A stretch of DNA of 64,000 bases from Schizophyllum amplum (GCA_007026445.1 VDMD01000007.1:806001-870000), one strand, 5' to 3'; numbered from the stretch's first letter, positions 46,049-57,002 are shown. A program made the numbers and translations. The notes: generated by a model from the letters alone, not told the origin.

Positions 46049-47185
46049 ATGTTCATGGCCAACCTCACTCATTCCGATATATCAAGTCAGTACTTCCGTC
46101 GGTCTTCAACCTCTTGAAACAACACTGACTTTCTACAGTGCCCGAAGCCCCGACTTCGACAGGCAGCAATCTACTCCCAGCTACTGTGGCAGCTCTCAAC
46201 TAGCCCCCACGGACTATACGCCTTGGCAAAGCGGTCAATTGCATGCAGGCAAGGACTGCTGTGTTACCGCGCGTTCAGTCCATTAATCATCACGTGCTAG
46301 CCTCTGCCGTATCCTGGGAAGCCCCATCTCTCTCATCAAGTACTCATCTCCCGCCTCTTGATGAGGATGCAGTGCAATCCTGTGAACGCCGTTCTCGCCA
46401 CCCACCCGTGCACGCGCCGTCGGGCTTCTATGTGGCAGGAGCCCCCTCGCCACCGCGTGCATCAGCACCCTATCTTCCTGTTCCTACCTCTTCCGGCGCT
46501 GGCGGCTTGACCCGCTTGACGAGCATAGCAAAAGCTGAACATGCTCATCAGTACAGCATGCCGTCATTGGAAGCGCCTCTCTCCTGGGACGCCTGGCCCC
46601 TCTTCGAAAATACAGCTACGACGACGGCAGGCCCCTCAGTAGCTCAACCCCATTCTGCACCGGTGCCCATCCCGCGCTCCAATCCTGTGCCCTCCTCCGC
46701 CCTCTTCGAGATGAGCCCGTCGACGTCACCGGTTTCCTCGGGCTTCGCTGGATCGTATCCGTACCCTGATGCGGGTGCGAGTCCTCACGACCTGTGGGCA
46801 GACGACATGGCCGCCTTCGCCAATTATAACAATAATGGGACGGACAGCACGTACCAGCACGCTTACGCGCCCCCTCTAGTCAAGTCCGAGGTCGCGACGC
46901 CGGCGATGCGCGGTGCTGCTGACCGTCGTCGCAAAAAACCGCACAAGTTCTTCTGCCCGCTCTGCGATGCAGGTTTCACGGCCAAACACAACCTGCAAGG
47001 TATGCTTGCACCTCGTTTCTTACCGGCGCAGACGTTGACTATGCCCTTGCATAGCTCACGAGCGGTCGCACCTCGGCCAGAAGAGCTTCGCCTGTGATAG
47101 ATGTCACGTTGCGTTCGATAATCCTGGCGTTCTCAAGCGTCACCAGGACAAGTGCTTAGCGCCTGGCGCGTATAGCGGCTACTGA
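46049..47185 (+). CDS. Two-finger C2H2/C2HC protein, tandem copy 3
   Basis: Starts MFMANLTHSDISSHA across a short intron, continues SPDFDRQQSTPSYCGSS and TPWQSGQLHA, and joins the main exon (SAVSWEAPSLSSSTHLPP) through an intron at 46249-46300 that uses a GC donor (CAG then gcaagg). Without that intron the frame does not join. The middle is Ser/Pro/Ala-rich. A basic stretch (GAADRRRKKPHKF) precedes finger 1, CPLCDAGFTAKHNLQ, then a phase-1 intron and AHERSH. Finger 2 is CDRCHVAFDNPGVLKRHQDKC, ending in Cys. Stop at 47183-47185. Shortest of the three. Likely a nuclear regulator. The first exon is less certain than the rest. Confidence 0.78.
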
Positions 47186-47973
47186 ACTGCGTACTTATTT
47201 TTACATCCGCCTCGTTTATTGCGTATTGCAGTACCGGTCAAGTGTAGCATAGATCTTCGCATACTAATAGTTTTTTGAATTCTTCTCCTACTTCCACCCA
47301 AAAGTCTGCCGCGGCAGGCAGCGCTGACCTAGCTACTAGCCTTCGACTTCACATTCATATCTGCTTTATCTCACGAGTCCTCCGCCGTATATCATAGAGA
47401 CTCAACGTAGCATAGTCCCGGCTAATTTCGCAATAATGATTCAACATTGATGTAACTCTCGAGAGTCTCGAAAGAATAAACAAAGGGTGTGGGTCCACAT
47501 GCGGCGATTGCCGAGAGCGTTGTCTGTGACTGTTGACAACTTCGTCACGCACCAAACTTCAGCCTCTTGAATTTTATCAGGCGTCAGGCCGAAGCTCAGC
47601 CGCTCCTCTACACATAAAATGCAGTCAGGCTCGTTTGTTGTCGTGCAAGAACGTCTCCTTGTCGGTCTATGGGTCGAGAACTTCTGATGCTTGATGACCT
47701 GGTCGTGTTCCCTGCGGCTCTGCCGCTCCAGACTAAGACAGTCTTCTAGTACTAGACCTAGACAACGCGCGATGCGGCGTAGACAAGGCCGTTGCTATGT
47801 TCAGCGCTGTCCTCCGCGCATTCATCTTCGGACTGCCGCCGATAATGCACCTTCGTGACGCCCCTGGCAACAGCATGCTCTCCGGTCGCGATGCGGGCGC
47901 AGCCCTCCGTATATAAGTCCTCATCGTCGTCAACGTGCGTCGACTTTTCCTTTCTTCCCCAATTTCGCAGAAG
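47186..47973. other. Intergenic, no gene seen
   Basis: No supported exon on either strand. The last 70 nt are the core promoter of the expansin-like gene. Confidence 0.5.
47910..47917 (+). promoter_or_regulatory. TATA box of the expansin-like gene
   Basis: TATATAAG about 57 nt before the ATG at 47974, a good core promoter position. Confidence 0.55.
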
Positions 47974-49017
47974 ATGCTTGCTCTCGGTCTTGCGTCGGTC
48001 GCTGCGCTGGCAGGTCTAGCGCACGCCCGTGTTCACCACACCACGGCGAAGGTGCGCCCGCGGTCCAGCAGTGGCGTCGACGGACTTATGGGAAGCCGCG
48101 CGGGCTCTGCAACAACGTGTACGTGCTTGAAGACAAGCCGTTTGCGCATTAGGGCTGACCGCTGTATAGACGGTGGCAACTGGAGCGGCGGCGCGTAAGA
48201 ATACTCTTTGCTAGGTCATGGTCGGGTGCGCTCAATGAAGCATCCAGTTGTTTGTTCTCCGACTACGATCAAGGCAGCTTTGCCGGAGTCGCTATTGGCG
48301 GTGCCAGCGACTGGTATGGTAGCGCGTCCTGCGGCGCCTGCTTGTCCGTCACGGGCGCGACGGGAAGTGCAACGGTCATGGTAGTGGACAAGGTTCGTTT
48401 CTCTCGCTTGTCGCTGAGCTATCATACTGACCTGACAAAGTGCCCGGAATGCGAGGCGGGCCACCTCGACCTCTTCCAGGACATCGCCGCACAAGTCGAT
48501 GTGAACTACTCCTCCAAAGGCGTGTTCGACATAACCTGGTACGTCACGTGTTTGTGGCATGACCGAATGTGACTATTGAAGCTTGAAGCCTCTCAGGGAG
48601 CAAGTCGATTGTCCCGTCTTTGGCAACATGCAGTTCAAGAACAAGGAAGGCACCAGCGCCTACTACTTCGCCATGCAGGTGGGTGAAATCCCGCCCTAGT
48701 AAGTTCTCGAAAGTTGACCCAACCTCGCCCAGGTCCGCAACATCGTCGAACCCGTCGACACTCTAGAGGTCTCCACCGACGGAGGCGCGTCCTGGACCTC
48801 AGTCCACCGCGAGGACTTCAACTACTTTGTCAACTGTGCGTCCTTCTTCAGCACCGGTTACTCGACCTTGTCTCCTAACCCCGTCCCTCCGACAGACAGC
48901 GGCTTCGGCGCCAGTCCCATTGATGTCCGCGTCACCTCCATGACGGGCAAGCAAGTTGTGCAGTCCGGGATCACTGTCTCCGACGGTACTGTTATTCAGG
49001 GGTCGTCTCAGTTCTGA
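47974..49017 (+). CDS. Expansin-like secreted protein (DPBB + CBM63)
   Basis: Signal peptide MLALGLASVAALAGLAHARV. After a phase-1 intron (donor gtacgt near 48122) the mature part reads TYDGGNWSGGACLFSDYDQG, the start of a six-stranded double-psi beta-barrel. It continues SCGACLSVTGATGSATVMVV and DKCPECEAGHLDLFQDIA; the Asp of HLDLF is the conserved catalytic-type Asp of expansins. The second domain (FAMQVRNIVEPVDTLEVSTD, GGASWTSVHREDFNYFV) resembles the expansin cellulose-binding module CBM63. Expansins loosen plant or fungal cell walls without hydrolysis. About 245 residues in several exons; ends VSDGTVIQGSSQF. A Gly/Ser linker sits between signal and barrel. Role in wood colonisation or own-wall growth is inferred. 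Confidence 0.85.
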
Positions 49018-49451
49018 GGGAGTAGGCCGACGCCCTCCGAAAACACCGTTATGGGCGCCGCCACGGTCGGAGCCGCCGCCACCCGGTTGGGTGCAACTAT
49101 TCGGAGTGCAAATCATTCGTATGACACTCCGCGCTACGACTGTCATGCAAGGGCTGTACAAAGGGACTGGGCATCATGAACAACATATCAGTGACCCACA
49201 CCGTGATTTGTACTCGCACATTCCCGCTGTGAGGAGCGCAAGCCGAAGGTGGCATAGGCGCCACCGCATACTAGGTCGCGTGCAGCCTATCGCCCATCTG
49301 TATTCAACGTCGGTCACCGGGGAGCAGAGTATCAGTGTATGTTCTTGGGCAAGTACAGCAAAAATACAAAGCGGTGTTGTTACTGCGAAGGAGGCGGTGG
49401 GTGAAGCAGAGGTGTATGATGCCTTGAATTCGTGGTAGCGACGAGGGAGCA
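49018..49451. other. Intergenic between convergent genes
   Basis: 3' regions of the expansin-like gene and the FRA10AC1-like gene. No supported exon. Confidence 0.5.
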
Positions 49452-50355
49452 TCACCACCGACGTGGAGTAGGTTCAGCTTGAGTAGACCTTGGAGACCGA
49501 GAGCGCGAGTGGCGGGTTGTACGAGCTCTTGAGTGAGAGTGATGAGAGCCTTGTCTTCTTTGAGAAGACGAAGATCGTATTCGATCGCGTGAGCGGTGGC
49601 GAGGGGGCGATGGTGAGGACGAGAGACGCGGGGGACGTCGGGTACGTCCTGGTCTTGGCCCCCCTTCATGTAAGTCCTCTTCCGCGTGGTGTTGAGACAT
49701 CCGACGTGGGGCAGCTCTACCGCTGCGAACGTCCAACTGCACGTCATCGTGTTCAACGTCCTCGACCTTGATTTGCTTGTCCTTCCCAGATACGCAGGTG
49801 GTAGCCTTGTCCTTGCCTTTCTCCTTCCGGTGTTTGTACATCAGTTTGTCCAGGCACTTCGCGCACAGGACGACCTTCACGAGCGCCGACTTCATCTGTC
49901 CGTCTTCGGCGTAATTGAATGGCAGCTCGACTGGTGTGAGCGCCACCCTGTCGTCAGAACGATCATGGTGTGAGCAGCGAGTGTTTCCGCAGGTTTCCTC
50001 GCCGGAGCCGGAAAGGACCTCTTTCTCCGTGCGCCACCGGAGAGCGAACTGTACAGATCTCAGCTGGGGAACGCGTGGTGGACTGATAACGCACATTTCC
50101 CGACTTGTAATGCTTGAGGTCGCATAGAGCGTACTCCTTGTAGAGGCTATCATAATATTTGCGGGCTAGTTGGTCATCCCAGGTTGGGCGCGCGTCCGCC
50201 TCGTCATCCTGTCGTAGAAATCTAGGAATCTGCCTCAGAGACGGGACCCTCCGGAAGGAGATGCATGGCGCTCACTTGTGAGCGGACTTTAGGATCTCAA
50301 ATTCAGTCTTGCCGCGTGGGGGAGGAGGCGGCGGGCGTCTCGGATACAGCGACAT
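49452..50355 (-). CDS. FRA10AC1: FRA10AC1-like spliceosome protein
   Basis: Three exons. Exon 1 starts at 50355 (MSLYPRRPPPPPPRGKTEFE). Exon 2 holds ADARPTWDDQLARKYYDSLY and KEYALCDLKHYKSGN. Exon 3 starts FALRWRTEKEVLSGSGEETC and continues GNTRCSHH, LTPVELPFNYAEDG and LVKVVLCAKCLDKLMYKHR: the Fra10Ac1 domain with its paired Cys motifs (CGNTRC, CAKC), probably a zinc site. The C-terminal ~100 residues are Arg/Ser-rich (RSRSPRSTQ), like SR splicing proteins. Human FRA10AC1 is found in late spliceosomes. The start ATG is 108 nt from the NDUFAF7 start on the opposite strand, suggesting a shared promoter. Confidence 0.9.
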
Positions 50356-50462
50356 GATGAGGGGGAGGAGGAGGAGAATATTGATGCATGTTTACGCGCA
50401 ATCGGACCGAACATCCGCACGTCCTATGTAGAGCGGGCGCCTATTCTTCTGCTTTCACTATC
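50356..50462. promoter_or_regulatory. Short divergent promoter region
   Basis: Only 107 nt separate two divergently transcribed ATGs (FRA10AC1 type on minus, NDUFAF7 on plus), so the two genes must share promoter sequence or have overlapping leaders. No clear TATA box. Confidence 0.5.
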
Positions 50463-52119
50463 ATGTTCACCCTGCGCGCACCACGAACTTCAAGACATGT
50501 CCTGCGAAGGCATAAGTGTGCATATCTGCCGTCTTGTACGCGCTTGTACAGCGCTGGATCGGGTCTTCCGACATCGACTGTAACGCCAGTCGAGAAGATA
50601 GTTTTGGACAGTATCAAGGTGCTATAAAGACTCAGTCGCATCTCTTCTGCTACTTACCCAGTCCACCAAGTCTACAGGACCTCTTCCTCACTCCAAATAT
50701 ATGTCTTTATGTCTCGGACATCCCGTCCATGGCTACTACACGTCCTCCGCCAACCCAGTCTTTGGCAAAGCCGGAGATTTCATCACCAGTCCTGAAATCA
50801 GTCAGGTGTTTGGGGAGGTGTGTGTCGCGTACACGATTGAGCACAGTCAGCTCACTACAATAGCTTCTAGGGATATGGTACCTCACGCAGTTCAGCGCTC
50901 ATCCGAAGCCTGCGTTGCGCCTGATCGAGTTGGGCCCGGGACGCGGAACGTTAATGGAAGACATCTTGCGCGTCTTTAGGCACCTGCTGGCGAAGCTCCC
51001 CGTACCACCAGAGATCTCCATCCACCTCGTCGAGACGTCTGAACCCCTGCGCAAGTTGCAGAAATCGAAATTATCAGCCTTCAAGCATGACGTACACTGG
51101 TACGACAGCATAGACGATGTGGCTCAGCAAGACGATGGGAGGACATACACCATGGTTCTCGCTCACGAGTTCTTTGACGCCCTGCCAATAGACATCTACC
51201 AGGTTCGTGCAACGTTCATCCCGTGTCCGAAGGCTGACATACTTCGAAGAAAATGGACGGCGGGAACTTCCTCGAACGACTCGTTGCGTCGTCCGAAGAC
51301 GCATCCGGCCGCGAACACTTGCGCGCAGTATCATCTACCATGACGCCCAAGGCCGCGCTCCTCAACACTGCCGTGCAAACATACACATCGCCCAAGGCAT
51401 CAGGGTTTGCCGATCCTTTGGACGCGTTGGCGCGCCGGCTTGCCGCTCTCCCTTCGGGTGCGACTGCAGAAATATGCTGGCCCGCTTGGGATGTCGCCGC
51501 CAGCATCTCAAGACTGCTACGTGGAGGCGGTTGCGGCCTGGTCATCGACTACGGCGGGGAGAGGATGTTCGGGGATAGCTTCAGGGTGCGGTCATATCTG
51601 CTTGCCAGTCAAGTAGGGGACTGACCTCTCGTACTCACCGCAGGCATTCAAATCGCACAAAATCGTTTCGCCGTACGAAACTCCAGGTCAGTGTGACCTG
51701 ACGGCGAACGTCGACTTCAAGTTCCTGCGCCACGCTTTCGAGAGCGTGGACCATCGGCCAGGTGCGCTTTGCCCTCTCAATGAAGCACTTCTATATACTT
51801 ACCCCACTTTGTAGACCAATCAACCGAGGCCGACCCGATACGCACGCACATGCTCCTCACACAGGCGGCCTTCCTCAAGGGCATGGGCGTCGATATCCGC
51901 TTGCAAAGGCTGATCCAAGCTGCACAGAAGGAGGGCGGCGAGCGAGGGAAAGAGACAGCAGAGCGCCTCCGTCAAGGCGTCGAGAGGCTGGTCGGCACGG
52001 GCGTTGCGGCCGCCGACAAGGGCGATGGCGTCCTTGAGCGCGGCAGTGGGATGGGGAAGGAATACAAGGTACTGGGCGTAACGTGCGGCGCTTCGGAGGA
52101 TGTGTGGCCGTTTATCTAG
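50463..52119 (+). CDS. NDUFAF7: NDUFAF7-like arginine methyltransferase, complex I assembly
   Basis: NDUFAF7 (DUF185/MidA family) dimethylates an arginine of the NDUFS2 subunit early in assembly of mitochondrial complex I. The N-terminus MFTLRAPRTSRHVLRRHK is a good mitochondrial targeting sequence. Conserved text: TPVEKIVLDSIK, GHPVHGYYTSSANPVFG, KAGDFITSPEISQVFGE, then the SAM motif LRLIELGPGRGTLMEDILR, VLAHEFFDALPIDIYQ, and GCGLVIDYGGERMFGDSFR. The end matches LLTQAAFLKGMGVDIRLQRL. Several short introns, the first joining DSIK to STGPLPHSKYM. Full length, about 450 residues. The neighbouring divergent gene is a splicing factor, so the shared promoter suggests housekeeping expression. Confidence 0.9.
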
Positions 52120-52289
52120 GTTCAATCGAGCGTGGCATGTTTAACTTCCAGGTTTTGTGGCAAGCCTGATGCTGGCTCGACGTGCACGACTTCCCTTGTA
52201 TGGAGTACCGGTAAAAGCAAATGACCGTGACCAGGAAGAACATGAAACTGAGTTTTGATACATAATGATATAGCAGTAGCGGACGCTAT

Positions 52290-53465
52290 TCAAGCGCTCA
52301 ACATGTCAGTATTGTAATTAACAAAGATCCCCATCGTCATGAGCGTCTCGCGAAGCTCTGCGATGTTGCGCGGTTCCCGGCCAGCATCCTTCGAGCGCAC
52401 GACAACAGTTAACGCCTTTCCGTTGGGAGGAGATATACCCACCCCCAGACGGTCCATCAGAACGTTGACGATTGCACCATGGCTGATACCCTGGCACGTC
52501 AATTCGAGATATGATAAATCCTTGGCGTACTCATACTGCCGCCCAAGTTTCCTGAGCAGCGGCTTTGCGATGTCAATGCCATCCTGTGCTTGCACTTTGA
52601 ACGTCGTCAGGTGTGGCAGCATTGTGACGATGCGCGCAGCAAGCTCTGCGCCGTATACTGGCAGAGACAGGGAAACATGGCAGAGCGTCGAGGAAGCAGG
52701 CGGCATGAAATACTCCAGGAGGTTGTGCTCGACGACGACCGTGTGGTTGGCACCGTCGTCGAGCTCAAGGTGGATGCTTTTCATGCCAGCGAACCGAAGG
52801 TGGCGAAAGATCTGCGCAAGCTCTTTCGCGTCGTAGTCGGTGGGATAACCGAAGACAGCGAAATGCCTGACACTGCGGTCCGTCAAGTCGCGGCTGTCAG
52901 AGTGCAATGTCAATCGGGCGCTCTGAGGTCGCTCGTCTGGCTCATCATCCGCTCGCTCCCGAAAGCGTAGCGCGATGTCGGGATTACTGCGACCGCGGCT
53001 TCTGTCGATAGCATCCCAGAGCTGCCGCGCCGTCGAGAACTCGAGCTCCACTGGCGGTGATGAGGTGATAATGAAACGGGAACGCCCGCGACGTTGGGAG
53101 CATCGGAGACCGCGGGATAAAGAGATAGGGCCGAGTTGATACGACGTAGTCGCGCGGCGCCGCTTCGCCTCGAGCACCGGCTTCAATAGGGGATGGTATC
53201 GGGGTATCTTGTACTTGCGCGCCGACACATCGTTGTAACGGTGGCCGGACGAAGATTTGTGCGTCGAAGCCCAAGGCGCGCTATGCCATGACTTGATGAC
53301 TGGGATGTACTTCGAGTGCGCGAAGTAACTTGGGAACATGTGAGAGGCGATTGCGGTAGCATATTGTATCACGTACTTGCGGCGGGGGCCCGTGCTATAG
53401 ACAGCTTCTGCGCCATTCGCAGACTTGTAGTAGCCATGGCTGCCGTTCATACTGCTCGAGAACAT
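52290..53465 (-). CDS. Hypothetical protein, perhaps leucine-rich/F-box related
   Basis: A 391-codon frame on the minus strand. The half nearest the stop (about 53070 to 52290) is convincing protein: VELEFSTARQLWDAIDRSRG, FRHLRFAGMKSIHLELDDGA, TLCHVSLSLPVYGAELAARI, YAKDLSYLELTCQGIS, and ends VNYNTDMLSA. The alternation of Leu-rich strands with Asp/Glu resembles the C-terminal repeats of agaricomycete F-box-like proteins, but no F-box is seen. The other half is unclear: a separate frame upstream (53700-53395, including LRNIPKDPSQFRVLHHIYPH) also looks coding and probably belongs to the same gene through an intron with a gtacgt donor near 53374. The true start is therefore not known. Confidence 0.5.
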   Translation of the reverse strand: MFSSSMNGSHGYYKSANGAEAVYSTGPRRKYVIQYATAIASHMFPSYFAHSKYIPVIKSWHSAPWASTHKSSSGHRYNDVSARKYKIPRYHPLLKPVLEAKRRRATTSYQLGPISLSRGLRCSQRRGRSRFIITSSPPVELEFSTARQLWDAIDRSRGRSNPDIALRFRERADDEPDERPQSARLTLHSDSRDLTDRSVRHFAVFGYPTDYDAKELAQIFRHLRFAGMKSIHLELDDGANHTVVVEHNLLEYFMPPASSTLCHVSLSLPVYGAELAARIVTMLPHLTTFKVQAQDGIDIAKPLLRKLGRQYEYAKDLSYLELTCQGISHGAIVNVLMDRLGVGISPPNGKALTVVVRSKDAGREPRNIAELRETLMTMGIFVNYNTDMLSA

Positions 53466-55010
53466 GCTTGACGATATGCGGATAGATGTGGTGAAGGACT
53501 CGAAACTGAGAGGGATCTTTTGGAATGTTTCTCAGCGAGTTTCTCAACGCTTTAAAGCACACCTTTGTTTCCTCAACGAGACACGCAGCCAATTGTTCCT
53601 CGTTTGGCCACAATTGTCCTACAGGATCATCGATGAAGCGGGAGCACATGCGGCCGCAGTGAGCGAGAAGCGCGCTGGTCGCTCGAGCTGAACGCGCCAA
53701 GCGGCCCGCGCAATATTGCTATCCGGCCTTGGGACATCGCTCGAGTACTGGCTTTGAGATCTGTGCAAAGAGTAAGATTGCCTGAGTAAACATAGCGCGC
53801 ATTAACAAAAACATAGACAGACAGAAGAAAGTGAATCGATGGTGTGAGCTCGCCGTATGCTTTATTGAGAACAATTGGGAACAATAAGCATGCGGCCGCA
53901 AAAATGGCGCCATCCGCAGCTCCAGTGAAGTCCAGTGATCATTGACCAGTCCCAAATCAGAACAATAGAAGGCTTACCGAGCAAAGCACGTGCCATGCGC
54001 TGAGTTGGCTATATAAGGCTCCAATATCCGTACAGATTCTTCGTTCCACGTCTCGTCGAGGACTGCGACCAGGACAGCATTCGTGGCGCTCCGGGCGCGG
54101 GCTGCGGGATAGCACTCCGGTGCGATTCCCGTAGTCCGCGCAATCTGGCTGTGGAGCCATTCTGTTTGCATTAACTGGGGTGGCGGTACTACTCGCCTTT
54201 GGATCTGCTTGCTATCATGGCGAGTGGTGAAGGAGGCGTGTAGCGACGAGGCGATGGCGCCCCTCGGCTTCGGCCGAGGTCCTTTTTTGGCCCGCGGGAA
54301 ATCTAACCCTAACCCTAAGCCATATGATCAGTAATCACCTTGCCTTGCAAGGTCTCTCGACACTCCTATTGAGAGCATCAAGATTGTACCAGGAACAGTG
54401 CAATCAGAACAACGCTCTTGGACACAACAGAGGTCGACAAGCAAGAACAAAGGACTTGACCTCGCCTCCCTCTAGGCTCAGATGAAGATCAAGAGCCTCT
54501 ATACGCGCATGCGAATCCACACCCGTTCTCTGAGTCTGAGCGCTGAGCGCTGAGCGCTGCCAGAGCTCTCGGACTCCAGACTCAGAGTCACCAGCTCACA
54601 GTCCGCAAACCGCAAGTTCTGGAGCTTTCTAAGTAGTTACCCAATCCTGGCTAAATGCTTGAGCTTTATTCAACTAGAAAAGTCCCGGCTCCGCCGGTTC
54701 TGAACCTTGCCTTGCTGGCCTGTCCCCTTAGTCGCCGTCCCTCTATTCCTTCAGAGATGTTCCAAGCCGTCTGGAGGACATTCCCTGACGCAGCGGCGGC
54801 ATCGAGCACGAAGGTCAAGGCGAGGTTAAAGCGGGCGGCGGCGGCGATGCAGTGACTGCCTGCTGCTGCCTGGTTCCCGGAAAATTCCGGTATCTGCCTA
54901 AAGTTCAACAGATCGTGCGCTGTGCGTTGGGCTTCGATTCAACTTCGATTGAGCCCGTAAGTACTACTTCAGAACTCAAGCTCAAGCTTAAGCTTTGGAT
55001 GCTGAACACA
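53466..55010. other. Gene-poor stretch
   Basis: Contains a 65-codon minus-strand frame at 54171-53974 (ARTTGIAPECYPAARARS) that reads somewhat like protein but has no recognisable family. Also a tandem GAGCGCT tract near 54537-54560 and a telomere-like tract. No confident gene. Confidence 0.4.
54303..54318 (+). repeat. Telomere-like CTAACCC tract
   Basis: CTAACCCTAACCCTAA: two and a half units of the fungal telomere repeat, in the interior of a sequence with genes on both sides. Confidence 0.6.
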
Positions 55011-55197
55011 TTCATTGCTCGCGCCCGACCTGCCGAGGAACGAGGCTGGGGGAGGGCGTGAGCAATGTGCTAACCACGTGATTCTGTCCGGTGGCCCCCC
55101 TCGCAAGCGGTGGCTGTGCAAACGGTAGATTCGCCTGCTCGGATTTTTGTACGGCGCGCAGCGCCTTTCCCCGTCGGATTTTTACTATGGTGTAAAG
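55010..55197 (-). repeat. Arm A of a long degenerate inverted repeat
   Basis: Its reverse complement aligns with 57003-57205 over about 190 nt, roughly three quarters identical. Shared blocks include CTACCGTTTGCACAG, TGCTCACGCCCTCC and CCTCGTTCCTCG. Confidence 0.7.
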
Positions 55198-55824
55198 AGC
55201 CAATGTGATACAACGGAATTATCGTACACGCCTGCGAAGTCTCAAGCATTTTGCTTGACTTATGAAGATCCTCCCGCGTACCTTGGCGTGTCAGCAGGAC
55301 GCGCAGATCTTCGTCTTTTCGGCTGGTTGAAGCGGCGTTAGATAGATAATGTCTATGACTTCAGATATACAGCTTTATGGATGTATGGGAGGATATTTGA
55401 ACGCGCCGTGGAAGCGTCAAGAATGGACGCCGCGCGCCACACATTGATGACGCGGCTTGACGCGGTCTTTGCCGGCATTTGCCGCTAGCCTGCGGCTGCG
55501 TCGTTACTTGGTCGTTACGGTTAACTTTCAGGGACGGGTTTCTTACATTGCTCACACCTGCATAGCAGGTTTCCCAGCGAGCACCCCGCGGTCGTGCCGC
55601 AAGTCTATGTTTATATGTCAAGCCATGAACGCTGAACAGGCTCGTCTCGCAGCTTAACGCTTTGGTTTCGTTCAGATATGGGTGTATAACAGATGGGAAG
55701 CACAGCAGGGAGCCTGCTGGACACGGTATATGTAGATGCCATGATCTGGGATACGGGATCGCGGACAAGAAGTGTGAATACTGTAGTGAACAGAAAGGCG
55801 AGAGGACGATAGTCTGGGACGCGT

Positions 55825-56667
55825 AACGGTTAGAATATGACGCGACTTATCGTGGGAATAAAAGTGTCAGAATTTGCTGACGGCAATCACCGAACTGGAC
55901 CCACCTGGTCCAACATGCTCGCGACGCCTTCATTCAGCGTGTCTTTGTGCATCACTGGGTTGTCCAGGCCAATTCTCTACATCTTATGTTATTTACTCCT
56001 TCAAAAGAGGCCTAAAATTGCACTCAGGCGATCCCAGTAAGTTACATGTTATGCAGGTTTTTGAGGGTTGCTGCCATGAAATGACAAAGGACTGCCCCCA
56101 CACCCACAGCGTTGACAGAGGTTGCGTGGAGCTCACGCACATGCCAGACCTCGCTGTGCTGCTCTCGAAAATTTTGCTGAGAACGGGGCTGATCCCCTTC
56201 GTCGTGGATTACTCACTCGTTGTACGGTTCATATTGTGCCACCTAAATCCCGATCCTGCGCGCGGACCACCTAGTCATGTAAGCCGGCGTGCAAAAAAGA
56301 ATCGTCTCCAAAGGCGTCGCCGTTTTCATCGTGCGTCAGGACTGTGGCTTCGTCAATATTCTGCAGCGAAATTAAAGCTGCTCTCATCCGATGTTGGGCT
56401 TCCGCGGGCACTCGCAGTTCACATGGAATTATCGGGAACGATTACAGAGACAAGGAGGGATCTATAAGCTTCACCGAGTGACGGAGGGGCCGTAGACAAT
56501 GCGCTAGACAACCGATGGGCTTGCGCAGGCAGCGCCGCTGAGCAGTACATTTCAAATTTGTGACCGGATTAGGAAGGCGCCGGATTGCTGGGCTTGTTTC
56601 GGTGATTGCCGGGGTCGAATCCTGACGTTTTGGTTCCCACGATAAATCGCGTCATGTTCTAACCGTT
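55825..56667. mobile_element. Putative MITE-like element with 72-nt inverted ends
   Basis: The ends 55825-55896 and 56596-56667 are inverted repeats, about 82% identical over 72 nt without gaps, both starting AACGGTTAGAA and later sharing GACGCGA and GGCAATCACCGAA. Most differences are C/T or G/A transitions. The 843-nt length and lack of a credible gene fit a non-autonomous DNA element. A 2-bp GT flanks both sides, too short to count as firm evidence of a target duplication. Superfamily not assigned. Confidence 0.55.
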
Positions 56668-56674
56668 GTCCACA

Positions 56675-56726
56675 TCAGACTCTTCTCACTGACCTTTCCC
56701 CCCGTCAATCTGTGAGAAGAGTCTGA
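56675..56726. repeat. Perfect 15-bp hairpin
   Basis: TCAGACTCTTCTCAC at 56675-56689 pairs perfectly with GTGAGAAGAGTCTGA at 56712-56726, with a 22-nt pyrimidine-rich loop. It starts eight bases after the end of the MITE-like element. Confidence 0.85.
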
Positions 56727-57002
56727 CTTGTGAGACTAAGAGGACGAAAACGTGGCGAACAGTGCATGCCGACGAGCACCTGACTTGTTCTTTGTTCTGT
56801 CTTTGTTCCGGGTCCGGACGCGGTTGGAACTTTGGACGCGGCTCAGTCTATTTGATGGTGCCTGCAAAAAAAGTGGGGTCAAATAAAGGTTGGAGAGACC
56901 TTGCAAAGGCAAGGTAATAAGTACTAACCGCAAAGTGACAGCCGGTTCCAAAAGGGCGGTGGATCGCCGATAATACCAGTAATTACTTAGGTTGGCCATT
57001 TA

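Noticed and set aside
55874..56467. 197-codon open frame in the MITE-like element
   Set aside because: Starts inside the terminal inverted repeat and shows no similarity or sensible composition.
56605..56625. Resemblance to a tRNA T-arm (GGGGTCGAATCC)
   Set aside because: No matching acceptor, D or anticodon arms around it; it lies in an inverted repeat end. No tRNA genes were found.
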